Source: Dyadobacter sp. SG02 (GTDB lineage Bacteria > Bacteroidota > Bacteroidia > Cytophagales > Spirosomataceae). From it: a stretch of DNA of 64,000 nt. The stretch covers positions 124,001 to 188,000 of the forward strand of contig NZ_FNYL01000008.1 of NCBI RefSeq assembly GCF_900109045.1, in the 5' to 3' direction. Below are positions 1 to 8,874 of this stretch, piece after piece; position 1 is the first letter of the stretch, and every line of letters starts with the position of its first letter. The translations under genes and the position numbers were made by a program. The notes under the pieces are model-generated. The model did not search any database. It saw only the letters and a program-made list of their open reading frames with translations, and was not told the DNA's origin.

Positions 1-637
1 TCATGGACAGGATCCCCAAATTGAATAATCCCAATTCGTTGGTAGGGTCCGCGTCGATCACTTCGCGCAACATGAGAATACCCTGCATCGGGTTCTCAGT
101 GTTCACGTATGTCATCGCCATGTTGGCTTTGGCAGTCAACAGTCCTGGATTCTGGTCAATTGCTTTTTGGTAATATTCGCGGGTTTTGGAACCCAGGTTT
201 TTTGCTTTCTGCTCGTCCACCGCGAAACCGTACGCCTCATAATAACGGTCTCCCGCACGCATAATGTTTTCGATGGCAGGGGAGAGCAGGGCAACTTTTT
301 CGGCGTAGAATGCAGCGCTGTCAAATTTTTGCAGCTTGGCAAATTCATCCGAAAGCTTGATGCCCGCAGCAACCTTGTCCTTGTCACCCGCTTGATTGAA
401 GCCGCTTCTGAGCTGATCTATAACTTTCTGCTGATCAGGGGATAAAGCGGCTCCATCATGCGATTTGGAAGAAGACTCAGCAGCAACTGGTGCCGAAGCA
501 CTTGCCGTGGCAGCCGACTGGCCCTTTTCCTTGTCCACCTCTTTGCCCTTGTTGTTTACGACCACCTTGGGAAGGCTGAACAGCGTTCCTACCAGTGCTA
601 CCGCAAGCACGCAAGACAGTAAAATGGACTTTTTCAT
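1..637 (-). CDS. TPR-repeat protein with N-terminal membrane anchor (3' end cut)
   Basis: The reverse strand encodes at least 212 residues from an ATG at 637 down to the window edge, so the C-terminus is missing. It starts with a short basic stretch and a hydrophobic segment (MKKSILLSCVLAVALVGTLF), which is a signal peptide or anchor. A low-complexity Ala/Ser linker follows at about residues 40-60. The rest is helical with TPR-like units, for example around YYQKAIDQNPGLLTAKANMA. TPR proteins of this kind usually act as periplasmic or membrane-bound scaffolds; no specific partner is visible. It lies 30 bp downstream of the HU gene on the same strand and may be co-transcribed with it. Confidence 0.75.
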   Translation of the reverse strand, partial: MKKSILLSCVLAVALVGTLFSLPKVVVNNKGKEVDKEKGQSAATASASAPVAAESSSKSHDGAALSPDQQKVIDQLRSGFNQAGDKDKVAAGIKLSDEFAKLQKFDSAAFYAEKVALLSPAIENIMRAGDRYYEAYGFAVDEQKAKNLGSKTREYYQKAIDQNPGLLTAKANMAMTYVNTENPMQGILMLREVIDADPTNELGLFNLGILSM

Positions 638-667
638 AATTCTTATAACCCAACCTTTTCAGGTAAA

Positions 668-973
668 TTACTTTTCAGCGACTGCTTTCAGTTTGTCACT
701 TTCTTTTACCTGCTCAACAAAAACTTTTGCAGGCTTGAAGCTTGGTACAAAGTGCTCGTCAATAATCATGGAAGTTCCCTTTGAAATATTGCGGGCCACT
801 TTGCGCGCACGTTTTTTGTTGATGAAACTACCGAAACCTCTAACATAAAGGTTCTCACCATCAGAAAGTGAGTCCTTTACCACGGTAAAAAACGATTCTA
901 GCGTTTGCTGAACGTCGCCCTTGTCTACGCCTGTTTTCTCGGAAATCTGTGCGATTACGTCTGCCTTAGTCAC
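668..973 (-). CDS. HU-family DNA-binding protein
   Basis: This 101-residue protein has the normal length and layout of HU/IHF proteins: an N-terminal helical dimerisation part (MTKADVIAQISEKTG), the loop RGFGSFINKKRARKVARN, and a basic DNA-binding arm ending in the FKPAK element. It would bend and compact DNA as a dimer in the nucleoid. The start codon is GTG at 973, because no better in-frame ATG is seen upstream. The arm tip reads NISKGTS in place of the usual RNP-containing sequence, as in other Bacteroidota HU paralogues. A TAnnTTTG promoter element lies 67 bp upstream. The TPR gene follows on the same strand. Confidence 0.93.
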   Translation of the reverse strand: MTKADVIAQISEKTGVDKGDVQQTLESFFTVVKDSLSDGENLYVRGFGSFINKKRARKVARNISKGTSMIIDEHFVPSFKPAKVFVEQVKESDKLKAVAEK

Positions 974-1039
974 TTTGATTGTTTACTTTAAGTGGATATT
1001 ATTTCATTAATTTACTTACTGCTGTAAATTTTGGGAACA

Positions 1040-1047
1040 CAAAGGTA
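1040..1047 (-). promoter_or_regulatory. Bacteroidota-type -7 promoter element for the HU gene
   Basis: The reverse strand reads TACCTTTG, an exact match to the TAnnTTTG element used by the primary sigma factor of Bacteroidota. It lies about 67 bp before the HU start. I see no clear -33 TTTG at the expected distance. Confidence 0.5.
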
Positions 1048-1132
1048 CGGTAATTTTAATAAAACTTAAAAGGATGATCTTCCCCTTTTTTATATAATTC
1101 ATTAAAAAACAGTGCACATAAGTGAAAATAAT

Positions 1133-2215
1133 ATGATACCGGGCGATTTGGAGGTGATTGATTTTAACAGAAGACTGAAATCCTGGTATCTCGAAAACCA
1201 TCGCCCTTTACCCTGGCGGGAAACCAAAGATCCATATAAAATTTGGCTGTCGGAGGTGATTCTGCAACAAACGCGTGTAGCCCAGGGGTTACCTTATTAT
1301 GAGCGTTTTACGGAGCAATATCCGACAGTCTTCGACCTGGCTGCGGCCGACGAGCGCGAGGTACTACGGCTATGGCAGGGACTGGGCTATTACTCCCGGG
1401 CGCGGAACATGCATTTTACTGCCCGGCAGGTGGTGAACGATTACCAAGGGAAATTTCCCGAAACATCTGAAAAGCTTTTGAAACTAAAAGGGCTCGGCCA
1501 ATACACAGCCGCAGCCATTGCTTCCTTCGCTTTCGACGAGGCGGTGCCGGCGATCGATGGTAATGTGTACCGTGTAATGGCGCGCATATTCGGTATTCAG
1601 TCGGATATGCTTAGTAATGAAGGGAAAAAGGAGTTTTGGGCAGTGGGTAAAGAGGTGATTTCAAAAGAAGATCCAGCCACTTACAACCAGGCTATGATCG
1701 AGTTCGGGGCATTGCAATGCGTGCCATCGTCGCCGAATTGTACGGTTTGTATTTTTAAGGATCGTTGCTTCGCCTATGCGCACCAGATGCAGGGGCAGTT
1801 GCCTGTCAAAATCAAGAAGCTGACCGTCAAGCATCGGTTTTTAAACTATTTCATCATTAAACAGGGCGATAGGCTTGCCATGTACGAGCGCCGTGCCCGC
1901 GACATCTGGAAAGGTCTGTACGATTTCCACCTCATAGAATCCCAAACACCTTCCACAACTCCCGACTCTCTGACCATACCTGACCTGGTTTTTCAAAACC
2001 TGTTGAAAAAAGGCCGTCTGACCGAAATCCCCAAACTCTATTCCCACATCCTCACACACCAGCGCCTGCAAGTGCGGTTCTGGTGGCTCGAAATTCCCGA
2101 ATCCGAAAGGATAGATTTGCCCCACGGAATGGCTTTTTACAATCATGAGGAAGTAGAAGGGCTTCCGAAGCCGATTCTGATCGACACGGTTTTGCGGGAG
2201 GAAAATTACCTCTGA
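1133..2215 (+). CDS. mutY: A/G-specific adenine glycosylase MutY
   Basis: MutY removes adenine mispaired with 8-oxoguanine. The protein begins with the typical LPWRETKDPYKIWLSEVILQ segment, holding the catalytic Glu, followed by the helix-hairpin-helix LKGLGQYTAAAIASFAF and the catalytic Asp in AIDGNVYRVMARIFG. The [4Fe-4S] cluster ligands are visible as C-x6-C-x2-C-x5-C (CVPSSPNCTVCIFKDRC). The last 140 residues are the NUDIX-like domain that recognises 8-oxoG. I prefer ATG at 1133 over GTG at 1112, because the extra seven residues look unrelated to the family. It is divergent from the HU gene. mutY lies near ssb and gldE in other Bacteroidota; here two unrelated genes intervene. Confidence 0.95.
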   Translation: MIPGDLEVIDFNRRLKSWYLENHRPLPWRETKDPYKIWLSEVILQQTRVAQGLPYYERFTEQYPTVFDLAAADEREVLRLWQGLGYYSRARNMHFTARQVVNDYQGKFPETSEKLLKLKGLGQYTAAAIASFAFDEAVPAIDGNVYRVMARIFGIQSDMLSNEGKKEFWAVGKEVISKEDPATYNQAMIEFGALQCVPSSPNCTVCIFKDRCFAYAHQMQGQLPVKIKKLTVKHRFLNYFIIKQGDRLAMYERRARDIWKGLYDFHLIESQTPSTTPDSLTIPDLVFQNLLKKGRLTEIPKLYSHILTHQRLQVRFWWLEIPESERIDLPHGMAFYNHEEVEGLPKPILIDTVLREENYL

Positions 2216-2323
2216 CCGCCTGATCATTACTGCCTGAAACCTGCTTGTAGTAGTGATGCGTGAAAGCGGAATTGTGTTTTAAGTAATATATTTTTGTACT
2301 AAACACTTAACCGAGCGCCAGTC

Positions 2324-3181
2324 ATGGGAAGTTTCAGTTTGAATGCCAGCCAGATCGCCGACTATAATCGCGACGGCTATATTGTGGTGAAAAGCCTGTT
2401 TTCTACCGAGGAGGTTGGAAAACTATACGATACCGCGATCGAAAATTCGGTGATGCAGAAGAATGCGATGGACCTGAACGACCAGACCGGGAAGAAAACC
2501 AAGCTGTCGCTGTGGTTCACGCCGGGCGACGATGTATTCGGGTATTTGATCCGAAGTGAAAGAATGGTCAATTCCGTTTGGCAGCTTTTGCAGGAGGAGA
2601 GCCAGGTCTGTCATTTTCACACCAAACTCATGCAAAAAGAGCCCAAGGTAGGCGGCGCGTGGGAATGGCACCAGGATTATGGGTATTGGTATAAAAATCA
2701 GTTCATTTACCCTGACCAGCTGATGAGCGTGATGATCGCATTGACGCCTGCGAACAAGGAAAACGGCTGTTTGCAGGTGATCAAAGGTTCGCACAAGATG
2801 GGCCGGGTCAACCACGGCTTTGCGGGCGAGCAGGTAGGCGCGGACATGGAGATGGTGAACCACGCATTGAAAACGATGGAGCTGGTTTATTGCGAATTGG
2901 AGCCGGGTGATGCATTGTTTTTCCATAGCAACCTCATGCACCGTTCGGAGGCGAACTTGTCGGAACACCCGCGCTGGTCGCTGATTTCCTGCTATAACTC
3001 CCAATCCAACATCGCCTACGCCGAGACCACCACTTCCTGGCGGGTACCGGTTTCCATTGTGCCCGACCACGCATTGCTTGAATGGAATGCAGCATCATTT
3101 GAAAATGCGGATTTTCTCAAAAAGGAAAATGACCCGGCGCTAAAATCGACCGGCTGGGAGAATGAGGTGAAGACGTCTTGA
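2324..3181 (+). CDS. Phytanoyl-CoA dioxygenase (PhyH) family Fe(II)/2-oxoglutarate oxygenase
   Basis: This 285-residue protein has the iron-binding facial triad of the PhyH family: HxD in WHQDYGYWY (about residue 116) and the distal His in FFHSNLMHRSEANLS, followed by Arg residues that could bind 2-oxoglutarate. The N-terminal YNRDGYIVVKSLFSTEEV is the usual opening of the family. The substrate cannot be read from sequence; members hydroxylate small molecules, often in secondary or sugar metabolism. A Gfo/Idh/MocA dehydrogenase starts about 50 bp downstream on the same strand. The two probably form a small catabolic unit placed between mutY and ssb. Confidence 0.85.
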   Translation: MGSFSLNASQIADYNRDGYIVVKSLFSTEEVGKLYDTAIENSVMQKNAMDLNDQTGKKTKLSLWFTPGDDVFGYLIRSERMVNSVWQLLQEESQVCHFHTKLMQKEPKVGGAWEWHQDYGYWYKNQFIYPDQLMSVMIALTPANKENGCLQVIKGSHKMGRVNHGFAGEQVGADMEMVNHALKTMELVYCELEPGDALFFHSNLMHRSEANLSEHPRWSLISCYNSQSNIAYAETTTSWRVPVSIVPDHALLEWNAASFENADFLKKENDPALKSTGWENEVKTS

Positions 3182-3234
3182 CTACACCTGACAATGCATG
3201 ACTCGTTTCCAAAATATTAAAATTGATTACTGAT

Positions 3235-4440
3235 ATGCAGAAAATTGCAATGCTGGGCTCCGGCTTTATCGGCCGCTTTTATGCGGAATCTATCCATGGG
3301 CAACGCGGCCGCGACCGAGTAGTAGCCATTTATGCGCGACGGGAAGAAAGCGCCAAGAAATTCGCCGACGATTATGGATGTGATTTCTGGTCGTCGGATA
3401 TGGAAGAGGTAATCGCGCATCCCGATGTGAATATGGTTTGCATTGCATTGCCCAATAATGTTCACGAGGAAGCGGTATTGCTTTGTGCCAAGCATAAGAA
3501 GGCCGTCGTGTCTACCAAACCGCTGGGCCGGAATGGCGCGGAGGCATTGCGCATGCTGAAAGTCGTGGAAGAAGCAGGCATTTTTGCGGGGTATCTGGAA
3601 GACCTTTGCTATACCCCAAAGTTTTTAAAATCGCTCGAAAGTGTCAAAAATGGTTCATTAGGCCGCATTATCTGGGCCAAATCGCGCGAGGCGCATCCTG
3701 GCCCGCATAGCGAGTGGTTCTGGGACATCGAGCAGGCCGGCGGCGGTTGCATCCTGGATTTGGGATGCCATTGCATTGAAATCTCTCGGAATTTTATTGG
3801 TAAGGATATCAAGCCCGTCGAGGTAATGTGTTGGGCTGACACCCAGGTGAAGCCGATCGATGCCGAAGACCATGCGATTGCATTGGTTAAATATGAAAAC
3901 GGTGCTATCGGGCAGTTCGAGGTGAGCTGGACGTTCCGCGGCGGGATGGATTTGCGTGACGAGGTAATGGGTACCGAGGGAACAATCTGGATCAATAACT
4001 TTCTGAGAACGGGTTTTGAAATGTTTACAACAGGGCAAAATCCCGACGGCGCCGGCGAAGAATATGTAGCTGAAAAGGCTGAAAGCAATACCGGCTGGCT
4101 ATTTCCGGTCGGTGATGAGGTGAATGACCTGGGTTACAACCATATGTTCACGGATATGTTCAATTCCGTGGAAAAGGGGAATGCGCCTGCGGAAACTTTT
4201 TACGACGGCTATATTGTGAATGCGGTGATCGATGCGGCTTATAAATCGGCGAAAACGAAGCTTTGGGAAAAAGTGGAGCTTCCCGTGTGGCGCGGACGCG
4301 AGGGCGTTGAAAAACCTTCCAACTATGTTTCGTACAATGATACACATTACTTGATCAAGCAGGAAGTAACACACGATGGTCGCAACAAACTGATCCTGAA
4401 AGACAAGACGACCGGCAAGATCACCGAGCAGGATATTTAA
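3235..4440 (+). CDS. Gfo/Idh/MocA family oxidoreductase
   Basis: A cytoplasmic NAD(P)-dependent sugar or inositol-type dehydrogenase of about 401 residues with no signal peptide. The N-terminus is a Rossmann fold (KIAMLGSGFIGRFYAESI). The conserved lysine motif appears as VSTKPLGRNG where the family usually has EKP. The C-terminal domain contains DLGCHCIEISRNF, which includes the family's catalytic-site His. I use ATG 3235; a TTG four codons upstream is also open. It follows the PhyH-type oxygenase, suggesting joint action on an unknown substrate. Confidence 0.85.
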   Translation: MQKIAMLGSGFIGRFYAESIHGQRGRDRVVAIYARREESAKKFADDYGCDFWSSDMEEVIAHPDVNMVCIALPNNVHEEAVLLCAKHKKAVVSTKPLGRNGAEALRMLKVVEEAGIFAGYLEDLCYTPKFLKSLESVKNGSLGRIIWAKSREAHPGPHSEWFWDIEQAGGGCILDLGCHCIEISRNFIGKDIKPVEVMCWADTQVKPIDAEDHAIALVKYENGAIGQFEVSWTFRGGMDLRDEVMGTEGTIWINNFLRTGFEMFTTGQNPDGAGEEYVAEKAESNTGWLFPVGDEVNDLGYNHMFTDMFNSVEKGNAPAETFYDGYIVNAVIDAAYKSAKTKLWEKVELPVWRGREGVEKPSNYVSYNDTHYLIKQEVTHDGRNKLILKDKTTGKITEQDI

Positions 4441-4506
4441 CAGGCATTTCTCGCGGAATTTGCCTATATTTAAGGTTGCAACAAACATTAACCACGTTAA
4501 AAAATC

Positions 4507-5013
4507 ATGGCAGGAAGCGTTAATAAAGTAATTCTGATCGGTAATCTGGGCAGCGACCCGGAGGTCAGGTACCTCGAAAGCGGATCGGCGGTAGCGAAGT
4601 TCAATATCGCGACTACCGAATCTTACACGAACAAAAATGGCGAGCGCGTAGATAATACCGAATGGCACCGTATCGAACTTTGGGAAGGCCTGGCGAAAGT
4701 GGCCGAAAAGTATCTGAAAAAAGGTAATCAGGTGTATATCGAAGGCCGTATCCGCACCGATACCTGGACGGACAAGGAAGGTCAGCAGCGTACCGGTGTA
4801 ACGATCCGCGCGAATAGCATGACGCTGCTGGGCGGTCCGTCGGGCGGCGGTCCGTCGGGAGGCGGGCAAGGCGGAGATTACAACCAGGGCGGTCAGCAAG
4901 GTGGTTACCAGCAGTCGGGCAATGCGCCGCGCGGTAACAATGCGCCGCGACCGTCGGACCCCATCCCGCCATCGATGGCGGCCGGCAACGACGACGACGA
5001 TCTACCGTTCTGA
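4507..5013 (+). CDS. ssb: Single-stranded DNA-binding protein
   Basis: A 168-residue SSB. The OB-fold opens with NKVILIGNLGSDPEVRYLES and covers about residues 1-110. A Gly/Gln/Pro-rich disordered linker follows at about 115-155. The acidic tail DDDDLPF is the conserved tip that binds replication and repair partners. It works as a tetramer on single-stranded DNA. gldE follows 126 bp downstream. Confidence 0.97.
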   Translation: MAGSVNKVILIGNLGSDPEVRYLESGSAVAKFNIATTESYTNKNGERVDNTEWHRIELWEGLAKVAEKYLKKGNQVYIEGRIRTDTWTDKEGQQRTGVTIRANSMTLLGGPSGGGPSGGGQGGDYNQGGQQGGYQQSGNAPRGNNAPRPSDPIPPSMAAGNDDDDLPF

Positions 5014-5139
5014 GGCATTCGGTGAGATATGGACGAATCCTGCTTAAAATGTATTTATTCCAGAATTGATGCAGTTTTCAAGCGGGATTCGCTACATTTA
5101 TCTGACTGAATAGCTATTTTGAACATTCTCTGACATTTC

Positions 5140-6456
5140 GTGAAAGAAACCGAAGACAGTGACGACCCGCTTGCCCGAACGCGTACGGGGATTCATTTCC
5201 CCCGGAAAAGTACGCAAACCACTCTGGCAGGGGTTATCATACCCATTGACTTCCTGGCTCCTTACGACTTCATCCTTGTTATTTTTTTGCTGAGTATTTC
5301 CCTGTTTTTATCGGGAATCCGGGCAGCTTATGCGGCATCCGGCGCGATGGAAAACCCCTGGGAGCGTAAGGCGGAAGGAGATAATCACTTACCCACACGC
5401 ATTCAGCAGCTTGCGCTTTCGCTTGTCCAGCGTGGGCTCACGCTATTTGCATTGTTGCTGGCGGCGCGCCTTGCGTGGCTGCATATGCAAGCCGGAAGCG
5501 TGGAAACGGTGCGCTGGGCGGTACTCGCGTTCCTCGTAATCTGGATATGGCTCGACGCGATGGTGCGCTACAATAGCGCGCGCAAAGCGCAGGAGTTTAT
5601 TCCAAAAATTTCCGGTCTTACACAGGTTTTGATCAAAATATGCAAGCCGCTGACCCAGCCGATCATGAAGCTCGGGTATTCATTTGGCGTGCTCACTCCC
5701 CATGGTGCCGAAATCACAACCGAAATGCTGGAAGCCAAGGCGGAGAGTGAAGAAGAAACCGATTTGCTCCGGGGGTTGGCCAATTTTCGGCAAACCAATG
5801 CGAGGAAAGCCATGCAGGCAAGGGTGCAGGTCACCGCATTTGATATTGAGCTGGATTTTCACGAGTTGATGGACCGAATTAATAAATCGGGCTACTCGCG
5901 GGTGCCGGTTTATCGCGACGATCTGGATCATATAGAGGGTATTTTGAATGTGAAAGATTTATTGCCGCATATTCACCTCGACGAGCATTTCAACTGGCAG
6001 AAACTCTTGCGCCCCGTCTATTTTATTCCCGAAAGCAAGCGCCTCGACGATTTGATGAAAGATTTCCAGAACCGCCGCGTGCATATGGCGATCGTTGTCG
6101 ATGAATACGGAGGAACGAGCGGGTTGATCACTTTGGAAGATATTATTGAAGAAATTTTCGGGGATATTAATGATGAATATGACGAAGAAGAGGAGGTAAA
6201 TTATACGCAGGTCGACGAGCACACCTATGTTTTCGAAGGAAGGGTGTTGATCAACGACCTCTGCCGCATTCTGAACCTCGAAACCGATTATTTTGACGAG
6301 GTTAGGGGCAATAGCGAGTCGCTGGCGGGACTGCTGCTGGAACTGTTTTCACGACTTCCACGGACTGGAGAAATCGCTACGCACCGAGAAGTAACCTTCA
6401 AAGTGCAGTCGGCCGACAAGAAGCGTATTAAAAAAGTGCGGGTACTGGTGTCATAA
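5140..6456 (+). CDS. gldE: Gliding motility-associated protein GldE (CNNM/CBS/CorC membrane protein)
   Basis: A 438-residue membrane protein. Three hydrophobic segments occur at about residues 45-65, 88-108 and 118-138, then a CBS-pair region with SGYSRVPVYRDD and VVDEYGGTSGLITLEDIIEE at about 230-345, and a C-terminal CorC/HlyC domain (VFEGRVLINDLCRIL). This is the GldE architecture, related to magnesium/cobalt efflux proteins. GldE supports gliding together with the lipoprotein GldD. The start is GTG at 5140. Its position after ssb matches other gliding Bacteroidota. The next gene is guaB rather than gldD, so the usual partner is missing here. Confidence 0.85.
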   Translation: MKETEDSDDPLARTRTGIHFPRKSTQTTLAGVIIPIDFLAPYDFILVIFLLSISLFLSGIRAAYAASGAMENPWERKAEGDNHLPTRIQQLALSLVQRGLTLFALLLAARLAWLHMQAGSVETVRWAVLAFLVIWIWLDAMVRYNSARKAQEFIPKISGLTQVLIKICKPLTQPIMKLGYSFGVLTPHGAEITTEMLEAKAESEEETDLLRGLANFRQTNARKAMQARVQVTAFDIELDFHELMDRINKSGYSRVPVYRDDLDHIEGILNVKDLLPHIHLDEHFNWQKLLRPVYFIPESKRLDDLMKDFQNRRVHMAIVVDEYGGTSGLITLEDIIEEIFGDINDEYDEEEEVNYTQVDEHTYVFEGRVLINDLCRILNLETDYFDEVRGNSESLAGLLLELFSRLPRTGEIATHREVTFKVQSADKKRIKKVRVLVS

Positions 6457-6496
6457 AAAAAATACAATTCGATTTTATTTACTCAGAACTTATTCT

Positions 6497-6504
6497 TAAT
6501 TTTG
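6497..6504 (+). promoter_or_regulatory. -7 promoter element upstream of guaB
   Basis: TAATTTTG matches the TAnnTTTG consensus 29 bp before the guaB start. No convincing -33 TTTG is present, so this is a partial match only. Confidence 0.45.
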
Positions 6505-6532
6505 CCCGGCAAATAACAATAGTTTATTTGCT

Positions 6533-8005
6533 ATGAACACAGACCCATCCAAAGTCCTCTTCGAGGCACTCACCTACGACGACGTTCTGTTAATCCCCGG
6601 TTATTCAGAAGTCCTGCCTCGTAACACATCAACAAAAACCAAGCTTACCCGTAACATCGAGTTGAACATTCCTATTGTGTCAGCTGCTATGGATACGGTG
6701 ACGGAATTTGAACTGGCCATTGCTATGGCTCAGGAAGGTGGTATTGGAATAATCCATAAAAACATGTCCCTGGAAGCGCAAGCTGAGCAGGTGAGAAAGG
6801 TAAAACGTTCTGAAAGCGGCATGATCCTCGATCCGATCACGCTGCTTGACACTTCGACCCTTGGCGACGCGCACCAGATTATGCGGGAGTTCAAGATCGG
6901 AGGTATCCCCGTTATCGACAAAGACCACAAGCTGGTAGGTATCCTTACGAACCGCGACCTTCGTTTCGAACGCGAAATGAACAAGCCGGTAACGGAAATC
7001 ATGACGAAGGAAAAGCTCATTACGGCTTCGGAAGGTCTTTCACTGGACGATGCGGAGAAAATCCTTCAAGAGTACAAAATCGAAAAACTGCCAATCGTAG
7101 ATTCAGAATACCGTCTGACGGGCCTCATTACCTACAAAGACATTCTGAAACGCAAATCACACCCGAATGCATGTAAGGACGAATACGGCCGCCTGCGTGT
7201 AGGCGCTGCCATCGGCGTTACGCCCGACGTGCTGAAACGCGTTGAAGCGTTGGTAAAAGCCGGTGTGGACGTGGTAAGCCTCGATACGGCCCACGGGCAT
7301 TCCAGAGGTGTAATCGATGCATTGAAATCTATTAAAGCGGCGTTCCCGAAATTGGACGTGATCGCTGGTAACGTAGCAACCGGCGAAGCTGCAAAAGCAT
7401 TGGCCGAGGCCGGTGCGGACGCGGTGAAAGTGGGTGTGGGGCCTGGTAGCATTTGTACAACCCGTATCATTGCCGGTATCGGCGTCCCACAGCTTACTGC
7501 GGTAATGTGGGCAGCAGAAGGCCTGAAAGGCACTGGCGTTCCGGTAATTGCCGATGGCGGTATCCGCTTCTCGGGAGATATGACGAAGGCGTTAGCCGGT
7601 GGCGCAAGCACGATCATGATCGGTTCTATGCTCGCAGGTAGCGACGAAGCGCCGGGTGAAGTTGTAATCTATGAAGGTCGGAAGTTCAAAGCTTACCGCG
7701 GAATGGGATCGGTAGAAGCCATGGAAGATGGCTCGAAAGACCGTTACTTCCAGGATGCCGAGGACGATGTGAAGAAACTCGTTCCCGAAGGTATCGTAGG
7801 CCGCGTACCGTTCAAAGGTAAGGTTTCCGAAATCATTTACCAGATGGTAGGTGGTTTGAAAGCGGGCATGGGCTATTGCGGTGCCGGCGACATCGATTCG
7901 TTGCAGAATGCACAGTTTGTGAAAATCACTTCGGCAGGTGTGAAAGAAAGCCACCCGCACGATATTATGATACAAAAAGAGGCTCCGAATTATTCGAGAT
8001 CGTAG
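6533..8005 (+). CDS. guaB: IMP dehydrogenase
   Basis: Converts IMP to XMP with NAD+, the committed step of GMP synthesis. The 490-residue protein has the full IMPDH layout: N-terminal TIM-barrel part (FEALTYDDVLLIPGYSEVLP), a CBS pair inserted at about residues 95-205, then the catalytic half with DTAHGHS, the active-site loop GPGSICTTRIIAGIGVPQ containing the nucleophilic Cys, and the flap YRGMGSVEAM. It stands alone between gldE and a strong terminator. Confidence 0.97.
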   Translation: MNTDPSKVLFEALTYDDVLLIPGYSEVLPRNTSTKTKLTRNIELNIPIVSAAMDTVTEFELAIAMAQEGGIGIIHKNMSLEAQAEQVRKVKRSESGMILDPITLLDTSTLGDAHQIMREFKIGGIPVIDKDHKLVGILTNRDLRFEREMNKPVTEIMTKEKLITASEGLSLDDAEKILQEYKIEKLPIVDSEYRLTGLITYKDILKRKSHPNACKDEYGRLRVGAAIGVTPDVLKRVEALVKAGVDVVSLDTAHGHSRGVIDALKSIKAAFPKLDVIAGNVATGEAAKALAEAGADAVKVGVGPGSICTTRIIAGIGVPQLTAVMWAAEGLKGTGVPVIADGGIRFSGDMTKALAGGASTIMIGSMLAGSDEAPGEVVIYEGRKFKAYRGMGSVEAMEDGSKDRYFQDAEDDVKKLVPEGIVGRVPFKGKVSEIIYQMVGGLKAGMGYCGAGDIDSLQNAQFVKITSAGVKESHPHDIMIQKEAPNYSRS

Positions 8006-8075
8006 GTTCGATTGGATGGTCGGTAGTCTTTTTGACCGCCGACCATTGACCGCCGATGCGCGGTGCTGATATAAC

Positions 8076-8110
8076 AAAAAGCGTCGTAGGGTTGCCCTGC
8101 GACGCTTTTT
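8076..8110 (+). terminator. Intrinsic terminator after guaB
   Basis: A 16-bp stem (8076-8091 pairing with 8095-8110, one G-U wobble, loop TTG) of the form AAAAAGCGTCG...CGACGCTTTTT ends in a T run. The A-rich left arm lets it work for the opposite strand too, where dedA ends at 8177. Confidence 0.85.
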
Positions 8111-8176
8111 GCTTGGTATTTAAATGTGTTAATAAACTCAATTAACTAATCGGCAGCGGCCGTCGGCGGTCTAAAA

Positions 8177-8833
8177 TTACGCCGCGCTAGGCTTTGCAAA
8201 CCTGCTTTTCAGATAAGAGAAAATCATTGGGAGAACGGAGATTCCGATGATGCCGAAGATAACCAGTTCGAAGTTCTTTTTAACAATATCCATATTTCCG
8301 AAGAAGTAACCCAGCAATGTAAGGGTAGGAACCCAAAGCAATGCACCTACGACACAGAAAACGATGTATCTTGAATAGTTCATGCTGCCCGCACCTGCCA
8401 CGAAAGGCGCTACCGTGCGTACGATCGGGATGAAACGTGCCATGATTACCGTGCTACCGCCGTGTTTTTCATAGAATGCTTCGGTTTTTTCGAGGTATTC
8501 TCTTTTCAGGAACAATATCTTTTCGCGCTTCTTGATCTGTCCGCCGAAGGTTTTTCCCATGAAATAGTTGACGTTATCACCCAGCAATGCGGCAATAATG
8601 AGGATAATGATGATCAGCCACACATTCAGACCGGTGGTTTCGTTAGCGGCAATGGCGCCGGCGGCAAAAAGGAGCGAGTCCCCGGGAAGCAGCGGCATGA
8701 TCACCAGGCCGGTTTCGGTGAAGACGATTAAAAACAGAATGACATAAGTGAGTGTACCGTATTCTTCCACGATGTTAAACAAATGCTTGTCGAGGTGGAG
8801 GAAGAAATCAATGAATTGGGTTAAAAATTCCAT
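8177..8833 (-). CDS. DedA family (VTT/SNARE-associated Golgi) membrane protein
   Basis: A 218-residue integral membrane protein of the DedA family, whose members help recycle undecaprenyl phosphate or other lipids across the inner membrane. Conserved signatures are visible: FTETGLVIMPLLPGDSLLFA, GDNVNYFMGKTFG, and the amphipathic FIPIVRTVAPFVAGAGSM with the conserved Arg. Several hydrophobic segments span the protein. The next gene on this strand is the phosphosulfolactate-synthase-like gene, 41 bp upstream, so the two may share a transcript. Confidence 0.9.
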   Translation of the reverse strand: MEFLTQFIDFFLHLDKHLFNIVEEYGTLTYVILFLIVFTETGLVIMPLLPGDSLLFAAGAIAANETTGLNVWLIIIILIIAALLGDNVNYFMGKTFGGQIKKREKILFLKREYLEKTEAFYEKHGGSTVIMARFIPIVRTVAPFVAGAGSMNYSRYIVFCVVGALLWVPTLTLLGYFFGNMDIVKKNFELVIFGIIGISVLPMIFSYLKSRFAKPSAA

Positions 8834-8874
8834 AGCTATACGTTAAGTTGACAATCTGTTTTATGAGGGTTGAC